Assembly (NCBI RefSeq): GCF_003987435.1
Contig: NZ_PIQG01000003.1
Location: 124,001-188,000 of the forward strand
Source: Pseudidiomarina taiwanensis
GTDB lineage: Bacteria; Pseudomonadota; Gammaproteobacteria; Enterobacterales; Alteromonadaceae
DNA length: 64,000 nucleotides
Reading direction: 5' to 3'
The notes beneath the pieces are model-generated. The model was not told the origin of the DNA and made no database searches. It saw only the letters and a program-made list of their open reading frames with translations. Below, piece after piece: positions 34,764 to 44,250 of this stretch. Every line of letters starts with the position of its first letter. The first letter of the stretch is position 1. A program made the translations under genes and the position numbers.

Positions 34764-36884
34764 GTGTATTTATTTGAAGGGCTCCGTCAGCAACTAAGCG
34801 AATATTTACCTGAAGCACAGGTAGAGCAAGTTGCTGCGGCCTTCGTCCTTGGGGCTGATGCCCATAAGCTGCAAAAACGCCATTCTGGCGAACCCTACAT
34901 CACTCACCCTGTTGCCGTTGCCGGTATCTTGGCAGAAATGCGCCTCGACCATGAAACCATCATGGCTGCGATTCTGCATGATGTCATTGAAGATACGGTT
35001 TATACCCAAGAAGACCTGGCTGAGCGTTTCGGCGGCACTGTTGCTGAGTTGGTCGAAGGGGTTTCAAAGCTCGATAAGTTGCAGTTCAACTCGCAAGAAG
35101 AAGCACAAACCGAAAACTATCGCAAAATGATTATGGCGATGGTGCACGATATTCGGGTGATTCTAATTAAACTCGCCGATCGCACCCATAACATGCGAAC
35201 CATCGGCCACCTCCGCCCTGATAAACGCCGCCGCATAGCTCGTGAAACACTTGAAATTTATGCGCCACTTGCGCACCGGCTCGGTATTCACGATCTGAAA
35301 AATGAGCTCGAACTGCTGGGCTTTAAAGCACTTTATCCATGGCGTGCCAAATTACTTGAATCACAAGTTAAAAAAGCTCGCGGTAACCGCCGAGAGTTGC
35401 TCGACCGAGTCCATCAAGAGATTGAAAAGCGGCTTGACGAAGTCGGTATTAAAGCGCGCGTATTAGGTCGCGAAAAGCATCTTTACAGCATTTACCAGAA
35501 GATGCTGCGCAAAGAGCTGCAATTTACCGAGGTTATGGATATCTATGCGTTTCGAGTCATCGTCGATGAGCTCGATACCTGCTACCGAGTGCTTGGTGCG
35601 CTGCACAATTTGTATAAGCCGATTGAAACACGCTTCAAAGACTACATTGCGATTCCTAAATCGAACGGTTACCAGTCACTGCATACGAGTTTGAAAGGGC
35701 CCCACGGAATTCCGGTTGAGGTACAAATTCGTACCGAAGAAATGAATCTGATGGCAGACCGCGGGGTCGCCGCACACTGGCTGTATAAAACCGATGAAAA
35801 TACCGGAACCACAGCGCAAGTGCGGGCGCGGCGCTGGATGCAAAGTTTGTTGGAGATTCAACAAAGCACTGGGAATGCTTACGAGTTCGTTGAAAACGTT
35901 AAACAAGAGCTGTTCCCAGAAGAGATTTATGTATTTACTCCGAATGGACGCATTATCGAGCTACCGCAAGGTGCCACTGCAGTTGATTTTGCTTATGCGG
36001 TACACACGGATATTGGCAATACCTGTATCGGAGCTATGGTTGATAAGCGCGTTTATTCACTCAGTAAGCCGCTAGAAAACGGTCAAACCGTTGAAATTAA
36101 AACCGCCAAAGCATCACGCCCTAACATTGCTTGGTTGAACTTTGTTGTAACCGGCAAGGCGCGGGCGAAAATTCGTCAATATCTGAAGGGACAAGAATCT
36201 ATTGAAGCGGTGCAATTAGGCGAACGCCTCTTGCGCGCGGCGCTTGGACCGGTCAATTATACAGATATTCCAGAGCACGACTTTGCTCGAGTGCTGGATG
36301 AGACCAAGCTCGAAAATAAAGAAGCACTGCTGCGCGAAATTGGTCTTGGCAATATGATGTCGGTGGCGATTGCGAAACGCTTGCTCGGCGAATTGCAACA
36401 GTTAAACGAAGAAGACATTGTCAGCCCCAGTTCCAGCAACCGTAGCTTGGCAATTAAAGGTGCAGATGGCCTGTTGTTGAGCTTTGCTAAGTGTTGTCGC
36501 CCGATTCCGGGTGATGACATCATCGCTCATGTAAGTCCAGGTAAAGGGCTGGTGGTGCACCGGCGCGAATGTAAGAATGTGCGTGGTTATCTTGATGAGC
36601 CGGGCAAATACTTCCCGGTCCAGTGGGATGAGCGTTCTGATGCTGAATTTATTACCGAAGTGCGGGTTGATGTGGTCAACCATCAAGGCGCACTGGCCAA
36701 ACTAACTTCAGCGATTTCGGCAGCGGGCTGTAATATTCATGGTCTCAATACCGAAGAAGTTGATGCGAATATTTACTACATTGATATCGCCCTCACGGTG
36801 CATGACCGCAAACAACTTGCGGATGTCATTCGGCACCTACGGAAAATGCCGAACGTGCAAAGAGTATCAAGGTTAAGGAAATAA
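34764..36884 (+). CDS. spoT: Bifunctional (p)ppGpp hydrolase/synthetase SpoT
   Basis: A 706-aa RelA/SpoT protein starting at GTG with MYLFEGLRQ as in E. coli SpoT. Domains: HD hydrolase with intact His72-Asp73 (ILHDVIEDT), the synthetase domain (about 225-350, with [17 protein letters not shown]), TGS (about 385-450, [12 protein letters not shown]), a helical/zinc-finger region with CCRPIPGDD, and a C-terminal ACT domain. Hydrolase residues are intact, so it is the main ppGpp-degrading enzyme. It is followed by ridA after one base. Confidence 0.95.
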   Translation: MYLFEGLRQQLSEYLPEAQVEQVAAAFVLGADAHKLQKRHSGEPYITHPVAVAGILAEMRLDHETIMAAILHDVIEDTVYTQEDLAERFGGTVAELVEGVSKLDKLQFNSQEEAQTENYRKMIMAMVHDIRVILIKLADRTHNMRTIGHLRPDKRRRIARETLEIYAPLAHRLGIHDLKNELELLGFKALYPWRAKLLESQVKKARGNRRELLDRVHQEIEKRLDEVGIKARVLGREKHLYSIYQKMLRKELQFTEVMDIYAFRVIVDELDTCYRVLGALHNLYKPIETRFKDYIAIPKSNGYQSLHTSLKGPHGIPVEVQIRTEEMNLMADRGVAAHWLYKTDENTGTTAQVRARRWMQSLLEIQQSTGNAYEFVENVKQELFPEEIYVFTPNGRIIELPQGATAVDFAYAVHTDIGNTCIGAMVDKRVYSLSKPLENGQTVEIKTAKASRPNIAWLNFVVTGKARAKIRQYLKGQESIEAVQLGERLLRAALGPVNYTDIPEHDFARVLDETKLENKEALLREIGLGNMMSVAIAKRLLGELQQLNEEDIVSPSSSNRSLAIKGADGLLLSFAKCCRPIPGDDIIAHVSPGKGLVVHRRECKNVRGYLDEPGKYFPVQWDERSDAEFITEVRVDVVNHQGALAKLTSAISAAGCNIHGLNTEEVDANIYYIDIALTVHDRKQLADVIRHLRKMPNVQRVSRLRK

Positions 36885-36885
36885 C

Positions 36886-37278
36886 ATGTCAAAAGTGATT
36901 GTAAACACAGATCAGGCACCGGCCGCGATCGGAACCTATTCGCAAGCAGTTAAAATAGGGACCACGGTTTATTTGTCTGGGCAAATCCCTCTTGTTCCCG
37001 CAACCATGGAAATGGTCAGTGACGATTTTCGTGCGCAAGCCGTGCAAGTCTTTAAAAACTTGAGCGCCGTTTGTGAGGCCGCGGGGGGAGAATTACAAGA
37101 TATGGTCAAAGTGCAGATCTATCTTCCTGACTTAGGTCAGTTTGCCATCGTCAACGAGGTGATGGCGGAGTTTTTCGAACAACCTTATCCGGCGCGCGCT
37201 GCCATCGGCGTCCGTGCGCTCCCGAAGGGCGCACAGATCGAAATCGATGGCATTATGGAGCTACCCAGCACTAACTAA
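36886..37278 (+). CDS. ridA: RidA family 2-iminobutanoate/2-iminopropanoate deaminase
   Basis: A 130-aa protein with the YjgF/RidA signature: [22 protein letters not shown] at the start, and near the end [21 protein letters not shown] with the substrate-binding Arg. It removes reactive enamine/imine intermediates from PLP enzymes. It is co-transcribed with spoT (ATG one base after the stop). It overlaps the convergent transporter gene by four bases. Confidence 0.95.
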   Translation: MSKVIVNTDQAPAAIGTYSQAVKIGTTVYLSGQIPLVPATMEMVSDDFRAQAVQVFKNLSAVCEAAGGELQDMVKVQIYLPDLGQFAIVNEVMAEFFEQPYPARAAIGVRALPKGAQIEIDGIMELPSTN

Positions 37279-38603
37279 GCGGCAGGCTCTGTCGCCGTCC
37301 GACTCTCTAGGGGTTTGCGCCAAATAATCATGGCAAGCGCAACCCCTGCCAAAATAAATCCATAATAACTATGTACGCTGATACTTAAGGGCGAGAGCGC
37401 AAAGCTCGCGCCCATGAACAGGGCTTGTGCGCCGTATGGCAATGAGCCCTGCACCACACACGCAAAAATATCCAGCAAGCTGGCGCTTTGCCGTGGTGAT
37501 AAATCCCCTTCTTCGGCAAGTTTTTTACCCACTTCACCTGAAAGTAAGATGGTCACTGTGTTATTGGCGACGGCAAAGTTGGTTAAGCCAGTTAAGCCAG
37601 CGACGCCAAACGCTGCGCGCTGTTGCTTATCTTTGAAGAGTAATTTAGTGATTCTGCTTACTGCTTGCGCCAAGAAAGCTAGCCCGCCTTGTTGGCGAAT
37701 CAGCGCTGAAAGCCCACCAATTAAGAGTGAGAGCAAGAAGATTTCTTGCATACTGGTAAAGCCTTCATAGATGTCTTTTGCGAGTGCGACCCACTCATAA
37801 CCAACTGCGACCATGCCAAACGCCGCGGCTAAAATAATGCCTAGTGTTAGCACTGCAAATACATTTAGCCCCATGACTGCAAGGATAATGATCATGAAAT
37901 ACGGCAGGCTTAGCCATAAATTTGCTTCAGGAATAGTGGGTGGAACAGCGGCGCTATCGTAACTCATTAACCAGAGAATGGTGATAATTGCCGCTGGGAT
38001 CGACAGCTTCAGGTTGGCCCGGAATTTGTCGCGCATTTCGCAGCCTTGGGTGCGAGTTGCGGCAATGGTGGTATCGGAAATAATCGACAGGTTATCGCCA
38101 AACATAGCGCCGGAAATCAGCACCCCAGCTAACAAGGGCAAATCAATGCCGGCAGCTTGTCCAAGTCCTAGCGCAACTGGCGCTAGGGCACCGAGTGTTC
38201 CCATTGAGGTACCCATCGCGGTTGAGATAACGGCCGCGATAATAAATAAGCCGGGCAATAGGAAGCTCGTAGGAATGACTTGTAGCCCCAAGGCAACCAT
38301 GGCATCAACGCCACCGGTCGCTGCGGCAACGGTCGAGAAGGCACCGGCGAGTAGATAAATCATGCACATGGTCACGATATTGCGGTTGCCGACTCCTGCG
38401 ACAAAGGTATTGATGCGCTCTTCAAACGCCTCGCGGCTGAGTAAAATGGCTAAGATGATGGCTGGAAAAATCGCGACCGGACTCGCCAGTTGATAAAAAG
38501 CGTAGTCCACCCCACTCAGTTGGAAATAAATTCCAGTGCCCAAAAAGAGCGCTAAAAATAGTCCAAGTGGGAGCAACGCTCGAGCACTGACAGCTGTTGG
38601 CAT
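37275..38603 (-). CDS. metT: NhaC-family transporter, probable methionine transporter MetT
   Basis: A 442-aa polytopic protein (about 11 helices) of the NhaC antiporter superfamily: [43 protein letters not shown] and [16 protein letters not shown] are typical. By sequence alone it would be called a Na+/H+ antiporter. Three adjacent MetJ-like boxes 26 bases upstream of its start point to MetT, the NhaC-type methionine uptake protein assigned by comparative genomics in Vibrio and Shewanella relatives. Function is inferred from regulation, so the symbol is provisional. It is convergent with ridA. Confidence 0.8.
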   Translation of the reverse strand: MPTAVSARALLPLGLFLALFLGTGIYFQLSGVDYAFYQLASPVAIFPAIILAILLSREAFEERINTFVAGVGNRNIVTMCMIYLLAGAFSTVAAATGGVDAMVALGLQVIPTSFLLPGLFIIAAVISTAMGTSMGTLGALAPVALGLGQAAGIDLPLLAGVLISGAMFGDNLSIISDTTIAATRTQGCEMRDKFRANLKLSIPAAIITILWLMSYDSAAVPPTIPEANLWLSLPYFMIIILAVMGLNVFAVLTLGIILAAAFGMVAVGYEWVALAKDIYEGFTSMQEIFLLSLLIGGLSALIRQQGGLAFLAQAVSRITKLLFKDKQQRAAFGVAGLTGLTNFAVANNTVTILLSGEVGKKLAEEGDLSPRQSASLLDIFACVVQGSLPYGAQALFMGASFALSPLSISVHSYYGFILAGVALAMIIWRKPLESRTATEPAA

Positions 38604-38628
38604 AACACATCTATCCTTTTTATTTTTT

Positions 38629-38652
38629 AGACGTCCAGAAGTTTATACATCT
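38629..38652. promoter_or_regulatory. MetJ operator, three tandem met boxes
   Basis: Three contiguous octamers lie here: AGACGTCC (7/8 to the AGACGTCT consensus), AGAAGTTT (6/8) and ATACATCT (6/8). MetJ binds two or more adjacent boxes cooperatively with S-adenosylmethionine. The site is 26 bases before the metT start codon on the minus strand and 107 bases before the GNAT-nitrilase gene on the plus strand; repression of metT is the simpler reading. Confidence 0.65.
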
Positions 38653-38758
38653 AATGCCGCAGGGGCAAGACCTGCGCTCAACTTTATCGGGTTGCCTTTA
38701 TTGGGCAGTCCGTCATACTTTATGACATACCTTAATAGAACATGCGAGCGGTAAAGCC

Positions 38759-40312
38759 ATGACACCCGATGAACTGCACCTACAACTCCGTAACTTGCGG
38801 CAGGAAGATTATCCACAATTAAAAGCGCTGATGGATCGCGTCTATCCGGATATCGGTGGCGCCTGGGGTGAGCACACGATTACCCGATTGATCAAAGAGT
38901 TTGAAGAGGGCCAGCTGTGCTTAGAAGATAATGGTCGTATTGTCGGTGTAGCCTTGACCGTACGGGTTAAATATGGACGTTTTTCCAACCCCCATACCTA
39001 TGATGATTTGATGGATGCGCGGGAAAATATTTTGAATGACCGCAAGGGTGATGCCTTATATGGTTTGGATGTTCTGATTGATCCCGACTACCGCGGCTAT
39101 CGCCTTGGGCGTCGTCTTTACGATGCGCGCAAAGAGCTTTGCCGCCAACTGAATCTCAAAGCAATCTTAGCCGGTGGACGCATTGTCAATTTCCATAAGT
39201 ATGCCGATGAACTGACCCCTGGTCAGTACATTGAACAAGTGCATCGGCGCGAAATTTATGACCCCATTTTGACCTTTCAATTGGCCAATGATTTCACCGT
39301 AAAACGGTTGCTTGGAAAGTATTTACCAGAGGACAAACGCTCAGTTGGTTTTGCCACGCTATTGGAATGGGATAACTTTTTATATGAGCCATCTGACTCG
39401 GTGATTAGTAGCCGCAGTCGTAATGTCCGTGTCGGTGCAGTGCAATGGCAGATGCGCGAAATTGAATCGGTCGATGAGATGCTCAAGCAAGTCGAATATT
39501 TTGTCGATGCGATTTCAAGTTATCAGAGTGATTTTGCGGTTTTCCCTGAGTTTTTTAATGCGCCTTTGATGGGTTTGACGGATCAAAGCCAGCAGAAAGA
39601 TGCGATTCGTTTTCTGGCGGGCTTTACTGACCAGTTTAAACGTCACATGTCGCAATTAGCGGTCAGTTACAACGTTAATATCATTACTGGTTCAATGCCG
39701 ATTAATGAAGACGATACGATCTACAACGTCAGTTACTTATGTCGTCGTGATGGCACCATCGAAGAGCAACGGAAGATTCATGTGACGCCACATGAAAAGC
39801 GTGACTGGGTGATTGAAGGTGGCGACAAGGTCCAAGTGTTTGATACGGATGCTGGGCGAATCGGTATTCTTATTTGTTACGATGTTGAGTTTCCTGAGCT
39901 AGGGCGGTTAATGGCTGCTGAAGGATTGGAAATTCTCTTCGTGCCGTTTTGGACTGATACTCGCAACGCTTATTTGCGCGTGCGTCATTGTGCCCAAGCG
40001 CGAGCGGTAGAGAATGAATGCTATGTGGTGCTTTGCGGCAGCGTTGGTAACTTGCCACAGGTTGAAAGCTTGGATGTGCAATATGCCCAATCCGCGGTCT
40101 TTTCACCGTCGGACTTTGCCTTCCCGCATGATGCAACCACAGCCGAGGCAACCCCGAATACCGAGCAGCTTATTTTCTCAGATTTAAATCTAGACGAGCT
40201 GCGTTATCTTCATCATGAAGGGTCCGTTACCAACCTTAAAGATCGCCGTACAGATTTGTATGAAGTGACTCGAAAGTGGGGCCTCGACTTTACTGATCCT
40301 GAGCAAAAATGA
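38759..40312 (+). CDS. GNAT acetyltransferase-nitrilase (carbon-nitrogen hydrolase) fusion
   Basis: A 517-aa fusion. Residues 1-210 are a GNAT domain with acetyl-CoA loop DPDYRGYRLGRRLYDAR. Residues 220-505 are a nitrilase-superfamily hydrolase with the full triad Glu264 (FPEFFNAP), Lys339 (EEQRKIHV) and Cys373 (ILICYDVEFPE). The two-domain family is widespread but its substrate is unknown. Amidohydrolysis coupled to N-acetylation is the obvious guess. It stands alone, divergent from metT. The start codon has no strong ribosome binding site but fits the conserved N-terminus. Confidence 0.88.
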   Translation: MTPDELHLQLRNLRQEDYPQLKALMDRVYPDIGGAWGEHTITRLIKEFEEGQLCLEDNGRIVGVALTVRVKYGRFSNPHTYDDLMDARENILNDRKGDALYGLDVLIDPDYRGYRLGRRLYDARKELCRQLNLKAILAGGRIVNFHKYADELTPGQYIEQVHRREIYDPILTFQLANDFTVKRLLGKYLPEDKRSVGFATLLEWDNFLYEPSDSVISSRSRNVRVGAVQWQMREIESVDEMLKQVEYFVDAISSYQSDFAVFPEFFNAPLMGLTDQSQQKDAIRFLAGFTDQFKRHMSQLAVSYNVNIITGSMPINEDDTIYNVSYLCRRDGTIEEQRKIHVTPHEKRDWVIEGGDKVQVFDTDAGRIGILICYDVEFPELGRLMAAEGLEILFVPFWTDTRNAYLRVRHCAQARAVENECYVVLCGSVGNLPQVESLDVQYAQSAVFSPSDFAFPHDATTAEATPNTEQLIFSDLNLDELRYLHHEGSVTNLKDRRTDLYEVTRKWGLDFTDPEQK

Positions 40313-40402
40313 TGTGAATTGGGAACTCCAAGGGCTTACTGTCATCAAAATTTGAAGTTTAACCGTATTCTAAGAATATCAATAAGAACAACGAGGAATG
40401 CT

Positions 40403-42049
40403 ATGCCGGTAAAAACAATCAAACCAACAGCAGATGCGTACCAGTATCCGCTGTTGATAAAACAATTACTTCTCTCGAGTCAGCGTTATGGTGGCGACAA
40501 TGAAATTGTCGGGGGTAACAATGGCAAACGTTACAGTTATGCTGAGTTCTATCAGCGCGTGCAGCGGCTTGCGAATGTACTTACTGAAGCCGGCGTGAAA
40601 GAGGGCGATACCGTCGCTGTGCTTGATTGGGATACGCCACGCTACCTCGAGTGCTTTTTCGCGATTCCGATGATTGGCGCGGTGTTGCATACGGTGAATG
40701 TTCGTCTTGCTCCTGAGCAAATCGTCTACACCATGAACCATGCCGAAGATGACATTGTGTTGGTGCATGATGATTTTGTCCCTTTGCTGGCTCAGGTTAA
40801 AGACCAACTGACGACGGTGAAAGGATATATCCAAGTCACCGATCAAGAGCAGGCAGTCGAGGCACCGTTTGAAGTGCTCGGCGAATACGAGCAACTGCTT
40901 GCTGGTGCGCTCGCTGAATTCGATTTTCCTGATTTTGATGAAAATGCGGTGGCCACGACCTTCTATACCACGGGGACGACCGGTAACCCGAAAGGGGTTT
41001 TCTTTACCCATCGTCAGCTGGTTCTGCATACCATGACGTTAGCGGCCACGACCAGCATGAATGACTCGATGCAAATGTTGCAGGCAAGCAGTGTCTACAT
41101 GCCAATCACGCCTATGTTCCATGTCCATGCTTGGGGTGTGCCTTATGTGGCAACTATGATGGGCTTGAAGCAGGTTTATCCCGGCCGTTATGACCCAGCC
41201 ACCTTGGTGAAATTATATTTGACCGAGAAAGTGACCTTCTCACATTGTGTACCGACGATTTTGCAGATGATTGTCAGTAATGAAGGCGCACAGAATATCG
41301 ACTTCAGTGGCTGGAATGTGTTGATTGGTGGGAGTGCCCTGACTGAAGGTCTAGCGTCAGCAGCGCTTGATCGGGGCATTCAGGTCTACACGGGGTATGG
41401 TATGTCAGAGACCTGTCCGCTGCTGAGTACCTCTTGGTTGCCGATTAATGCGAATGACTTGAGTCACGATGAACAAGTTGCGCTGCGCACTAAGGCGGGC
41501 AAACCCGTGCCATTTGTGGATATGCAAATTATTGACGCCAATGGTCGTTTCTTGCCGCATAACGGTGAAGATATGGGTGAGGTTGTTGTGCGCACTCCGT
41601 GGCTTACTCAGGGCTATTTAAAAGAGCCGGAGAAAGGCGCTGAGCTGTGGGAGAACGGCTGGCTGCACACCGGTGATGTGGGTTCGATTGATGCCGACTA
41701 CACCTTGCAAATCCGTGACCGCATAAAAGATGTGATCAAAACCGGTGGCGAGTGGGTGTCGTCGCTCGATATCGAGAACCTGATTAGTCAGCATCCTGAT
41801 ATCGAGCTGACCGCAGTAGTCGGTTTGCCTGATGATGAGTGGGGCGAACGTCCGCACGCAATGATCAGTGTGCGTCCGGGCAAAGATATTAATCGCGATG
41901 TCATCGCTTCGCATTTACAGCCCTTTATTGATGCGGGGCAGATTGAGAAGTGGGCGATTCCTGATACCGTCACTGTAGTTGAGGATATCCCGCGTACTAG
42001 CGTTGGCAAAATCGATAAGAAAGTCATTCGGCAAATGTTGCAAAGCTAA
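40403..42049 (+). CDS. Fatty acid--CoA ligase (AlkK-like AMP-binding protein)
   Basis: A 548-aa acyl-CoA synthetase. Motifs: P-loop FYTTGTTGNPKGVFF, PMFHVHAWGVPY, A5 YTGYGMSETCP, A7 WLHTGDVGSIDADY, A8 RIKDVIKTGGEW and the C-terminal catalytic Lys in SVGKIDKK. The pattern is closest to medium/long-chain fatty acyl-CoA ligases such as AlkK. It activates free fatty acids for beta-oxidation. The start at 40403 follows an ACGAGGA site; the longer reading has none. An intrinsic terminator follows directly. Confidence 0.9.
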   Translation: MPVKTIKPTADAYQYPLLIKQLLLSSQRYGGDNEIVGGNNGKRYSYAEFYQRVQRLANVLTEAGVKEGDTVAVLDWDTPRYLECFFAIPMIGAVLHTVNVRLAPEQIVYTMNHAEDDIVLVHDDFVPLLAQVKDQLTTVKGYIQVTDQEQAVEAPFEVLGEYEQLLAGALAEFDFPDFDENAVATTFYTTGTTGNPKGVFFTHRQLVLHTMTLAATTSMNDSMQMLQASSVYMPITPMFHVHAWGVPYVATMMGLKQVYPGRYDPATLVKLYLTEKVTFSHCVPTILQMIVSNEGAQNIDFSGWNVLIGGSALTEGLASAALDRGIQVYTGYGMSETCPLLSTSWLPINANDLSHDEQVALRTKAGKPVPFVDMQIIDANGRFLPHNGEDMGEVVVRTPWLTQGYLKEPEKGAELWENGWLHTGDVGSIDADYTLQIRDRIKDVIKTGGEWVSSLDIENLISQHPDIELTAVVGLPDDEWGERPHAMISVRPGKDINRDVIASHLQPFIDAGQIEKWAIPDTVTVVEDIPRTSVGKIDKKVIRQMLQS

Positions 42050-42066
42050 CGCGGCTTCAAACCATC

Positions 42067-42096
42067 AAAAAGGCGACCTTGCGGTCGCCTTTTTTA
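42067..42096. terminator. Bidirectional intrinsic terminator between the CoA ligase and M20 genes
   Basis: The stem AGGCGACC (42071-42078) pairs with GGTCGCCT (42083-42090) across a TTGC loop. It is flanked by an A-run on the left and a T-run on the right, so it works on both strands for the two convergent genes. Confidence 0.9.
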
Positions 42097-42108
42097 TTTC
42101 AAGCAAAA

Positions 42109-43410
42109 TTAATTTTTGACTGCATTAGGGTAGTCGAGAACCCAGTTCACATACAGTTCAGTGCCGGTTTTCAGTGCCGCTTCATCGACATAGAAAAACG
42201 GTGAATGATTACTCGGTGCTGCGAGTGGATCTTGGTCTGGCGGAGTAATGCCTAAAAAGACGAATAACCCCGGAGTTTCAAGCGCGTAATAAGAGAAATC
42301 CTCAGCGCCGGTCACCAATGGATTCACTTTCACTTTACCGGCCCCAGCGACCCGCTCCATCGTCGGCAACATGGCCCGCGTCAGCTCTGGATTATTGATG
42401 GTTACTGGATACCCTTCATCAATATGTACATGCGCTTCGGCACCGCTCGCTTGGGCGGTCATCTCCGCAGTCGTGGTCAGATTTTTGAAGATCTGCTGGC
42501 GGTTATCCATGTCAAAGTTACGAATCGTTCCTTCAAGATAGACTTCATCAGGGATAATGTTATTGCGCACGCCGCCTTCAACAATACCAAAGCTCACTAC
42601 CGCTGGCGCTTTAGTGATATCGATTTGGCGCGCAACGATGGCTTGTGTATTGCTGATGATTTGGCCCGCAGCAACAATAGGGTCAACCCCACCCCAAGGC
42701 CGAGAGCCATGAGTTTGACGCCCTTTAACATGAATTTCGAAACGGTCTGATGAGGCCATCAATGGACCTTCACGATAACCAATTTCACCCGTATTTCCTG
42801 CGGACCAAACGTGGATCCCAAACACGGCATCAGGTTTCACGTCGGCAAATAGGCCTTCTTTGAGCATTAATTCTGCCCCACCTTCTTCACCTACGGGCGC
42901 ACCTTCTTCTGCCGGTTGGAAGATAAACATCACATCGCCCACGAGTTGATCTTGTAGCGCGACCAATTGCTCCGCAGCCCCCATTAACATGGCAACATGA
43001 GTGTCGTGACCACAGGCGTGCATGACTCCGACTTCTTTGCCGCGATAGGTTGATGTGACTGTCGATTTAAACGGCACATCAGTTTGCTCGACCACCGGCA
43101 AGGCATCCATATCTGCCCTCAGAGCGATGGTTGGGCCGGGTTTGGCACCACGCAACATAGCAACTACACCCGTGTGGGCAACGCCAGTTTGAACTTCTAG
43201 ACCGAGCGCTTGCAGATGTTCAGTAATCACTTTTGCCGTACGAAATTCGCGGTTACTCAATTCAGGGTTTTGATGCAAATCACGGCGCCATTCGATGACC
43301 TTCTGCTCAAGTTCAGGCGAAATAGTAAGCCGCTCTTGCGCGACTGCGGTGGAATCTGAAAGCCCAGTTGTGGCTAACAGTAGGCTAAGCGCGATGGCAT
43401 GTTTTTTCAT
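42109..43410 (-). CDS. Exported M20-family amidohydrolase (hippurate/IAA-amino acid hydrolase type)
   Basis: A 433-aa metallopeptidase-fold hydrolase with a signal peptide (ATG at 43410, cleavage about residue 25 near TAVAQ). Metal ligands appear in ALRADMDALPV, MHACGHDTHVAM and QPAEEG, followed by the dimerisation domain. Family members cleave N-acyl amino acids or amides. The periplasmic location suggests scavenging of acylated amino acids. AGAGG lies before the ATG. It is divergent from trmH. Confidence 0.88.
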   Translation of the reverse strand: MKKHAIALSLLLATTGLSDSTAVAQERLTISPELEQKVIEWRRDLHQNPELSNREFRTAKVITEHLQALGLEVQTGVAHTGVVAMLRGAKPGPTIALRADMDALPVVEQTDVPFKSTVTSTYRGKEVGVMHACGHDTHVAMLMGAAEQLVALQDQLVGDVMFIFQPAEEGAPVGEEGGAELMLKEGLFADVKPDAVFGIHVWSAGNTGEIGYREGPLMASSDRFEIHVKGRQTHGSRPWGGVDPIVAAGQIISNTQAIVARQIDITKAPAVVSFGIVEGGVRNNIIPDEVYLEGTIRNFDMDNRQQIFKNLTTTAEMTAQASGAEAHVHIDEGYPVTINNPELTRAMLPTMERVAGAGKVKVNPLVTGAEDFSYYALETPGLFVFLGITPPDQDPLAAPSNHSPFFYVDEAALKTGTELYVNWVLDYPNAVKN

Positions 43411-43563
43411 GAGGACCTCTAAGCGATGCAAGACAGAAAATTCAGTATGGCAAATAAACCTCGCTTGAGCTACTCAGACTTTTGGCCAAAGCTAACCTGC
43501 GACTATGGATTCGCAACAGTTCTCGTTATACTGGCAAAATCGAACAAAATTACGGATAACCTT

Positions 43564-44250
43564 ATGTCGCCCGAGCGTTTTGCGCGTATTAACCAATTGC
43601 TTGACCAACGTCAGCCTGACCTGACTTTAGTGCTTGAGAACTTGCAGAAACAGCATAACCTTTCGGCACTGGTTCGGAGCGCTGATGCGGTGGGTATTCA
43701 CGCAGTTCATGCGATTTGGCTGGACCGGCGTGGGCGCATGAGCAAAGGGGTGGCTGCCGGCAGTCAAAAGTGGGTTAAAGTGCATCATCATGACAGCACC
43801 GAGGCGGCAATCTCCGCCGTTAAGCAGCAGGGCATGCAGGTATTGGTGACCAATTTATCCGAGCGTGCAGTCGATTTCCGCAGCATTGATTATACCCGCC
43901 CAACCGCAATTTTGATGGGACAAGAGCGACAAGGCGTTACCGCCGAAGCGCTGGCCTTGGCAGATCATGAAATTATTATTCCTATGGTAGGAATGGTGGA
44001 GTCGTTGAATGTCTCAGTTGCCGCTGCGACGGTGCTCTACGAGGCACAGCGGCAGCGTGCCAATGCCGGCATGTACCAGCAGCCACGATTAGCTGAGGCA
44101 GAACGTCAGCGCGTTTTGTTTGAAGGGGGGCACCCTATTTTTGCGCGCATTTGTCAGCGTATTGGGCTCGCTTACCCAGCTCTAGATGAGGCTGGTCAGA
44201 TCGTTGCTGATGAGGCCTGGTGGCAAACTATTCGAGCGGCGGGGCGGTAG
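43564..44250 (+). CDS. trmH: tRNA (guanosine(18)-2'-O)-methyltransferase
   Basis: A 228-aa SPOUT methyltransferase. It starts MSPERFARINQLLDQRQPDL as TrmH does, and has NLSALVRSADAVGIHAVH, ILMGQERQGV and the knot segment VGMVESLNVSVAAATVLYEA. It methylates G18 of the tRNA D-loop using SAM. I chose the ATG at 43564; the 46 extra residues of a longer reading are not family-like. Its stop directly abuts the recG start. Confidence 0.93.
   Translation: MSPERFARINQLLDQRQPDLTLVLENLQKQHNLSALVRSADAVGIHAVHAIWLDRRGRMSKGVAAGSQKWVKVHHHDSTEAAISAVKQQGMQVLVTNLSERAVDFRSIDYTRPTAILMGQERQGVTAEALALADHEIIIPMVGMVESLNVSVAAATVLYEAQRQRANAGMYQQPRLAEAERQRVLFEGGHPIFARICQRIGLAYPALDEAGQIVADEAWWQTIRAAGR

Noticed and set aside
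43426-43563. Longer N-terminus for trmH
   Set aside because: The 46 extra residues do not resemble TrmH, and the ATG at 43564 matches the conserved start; the region is the promoter gap with the M20 gene.
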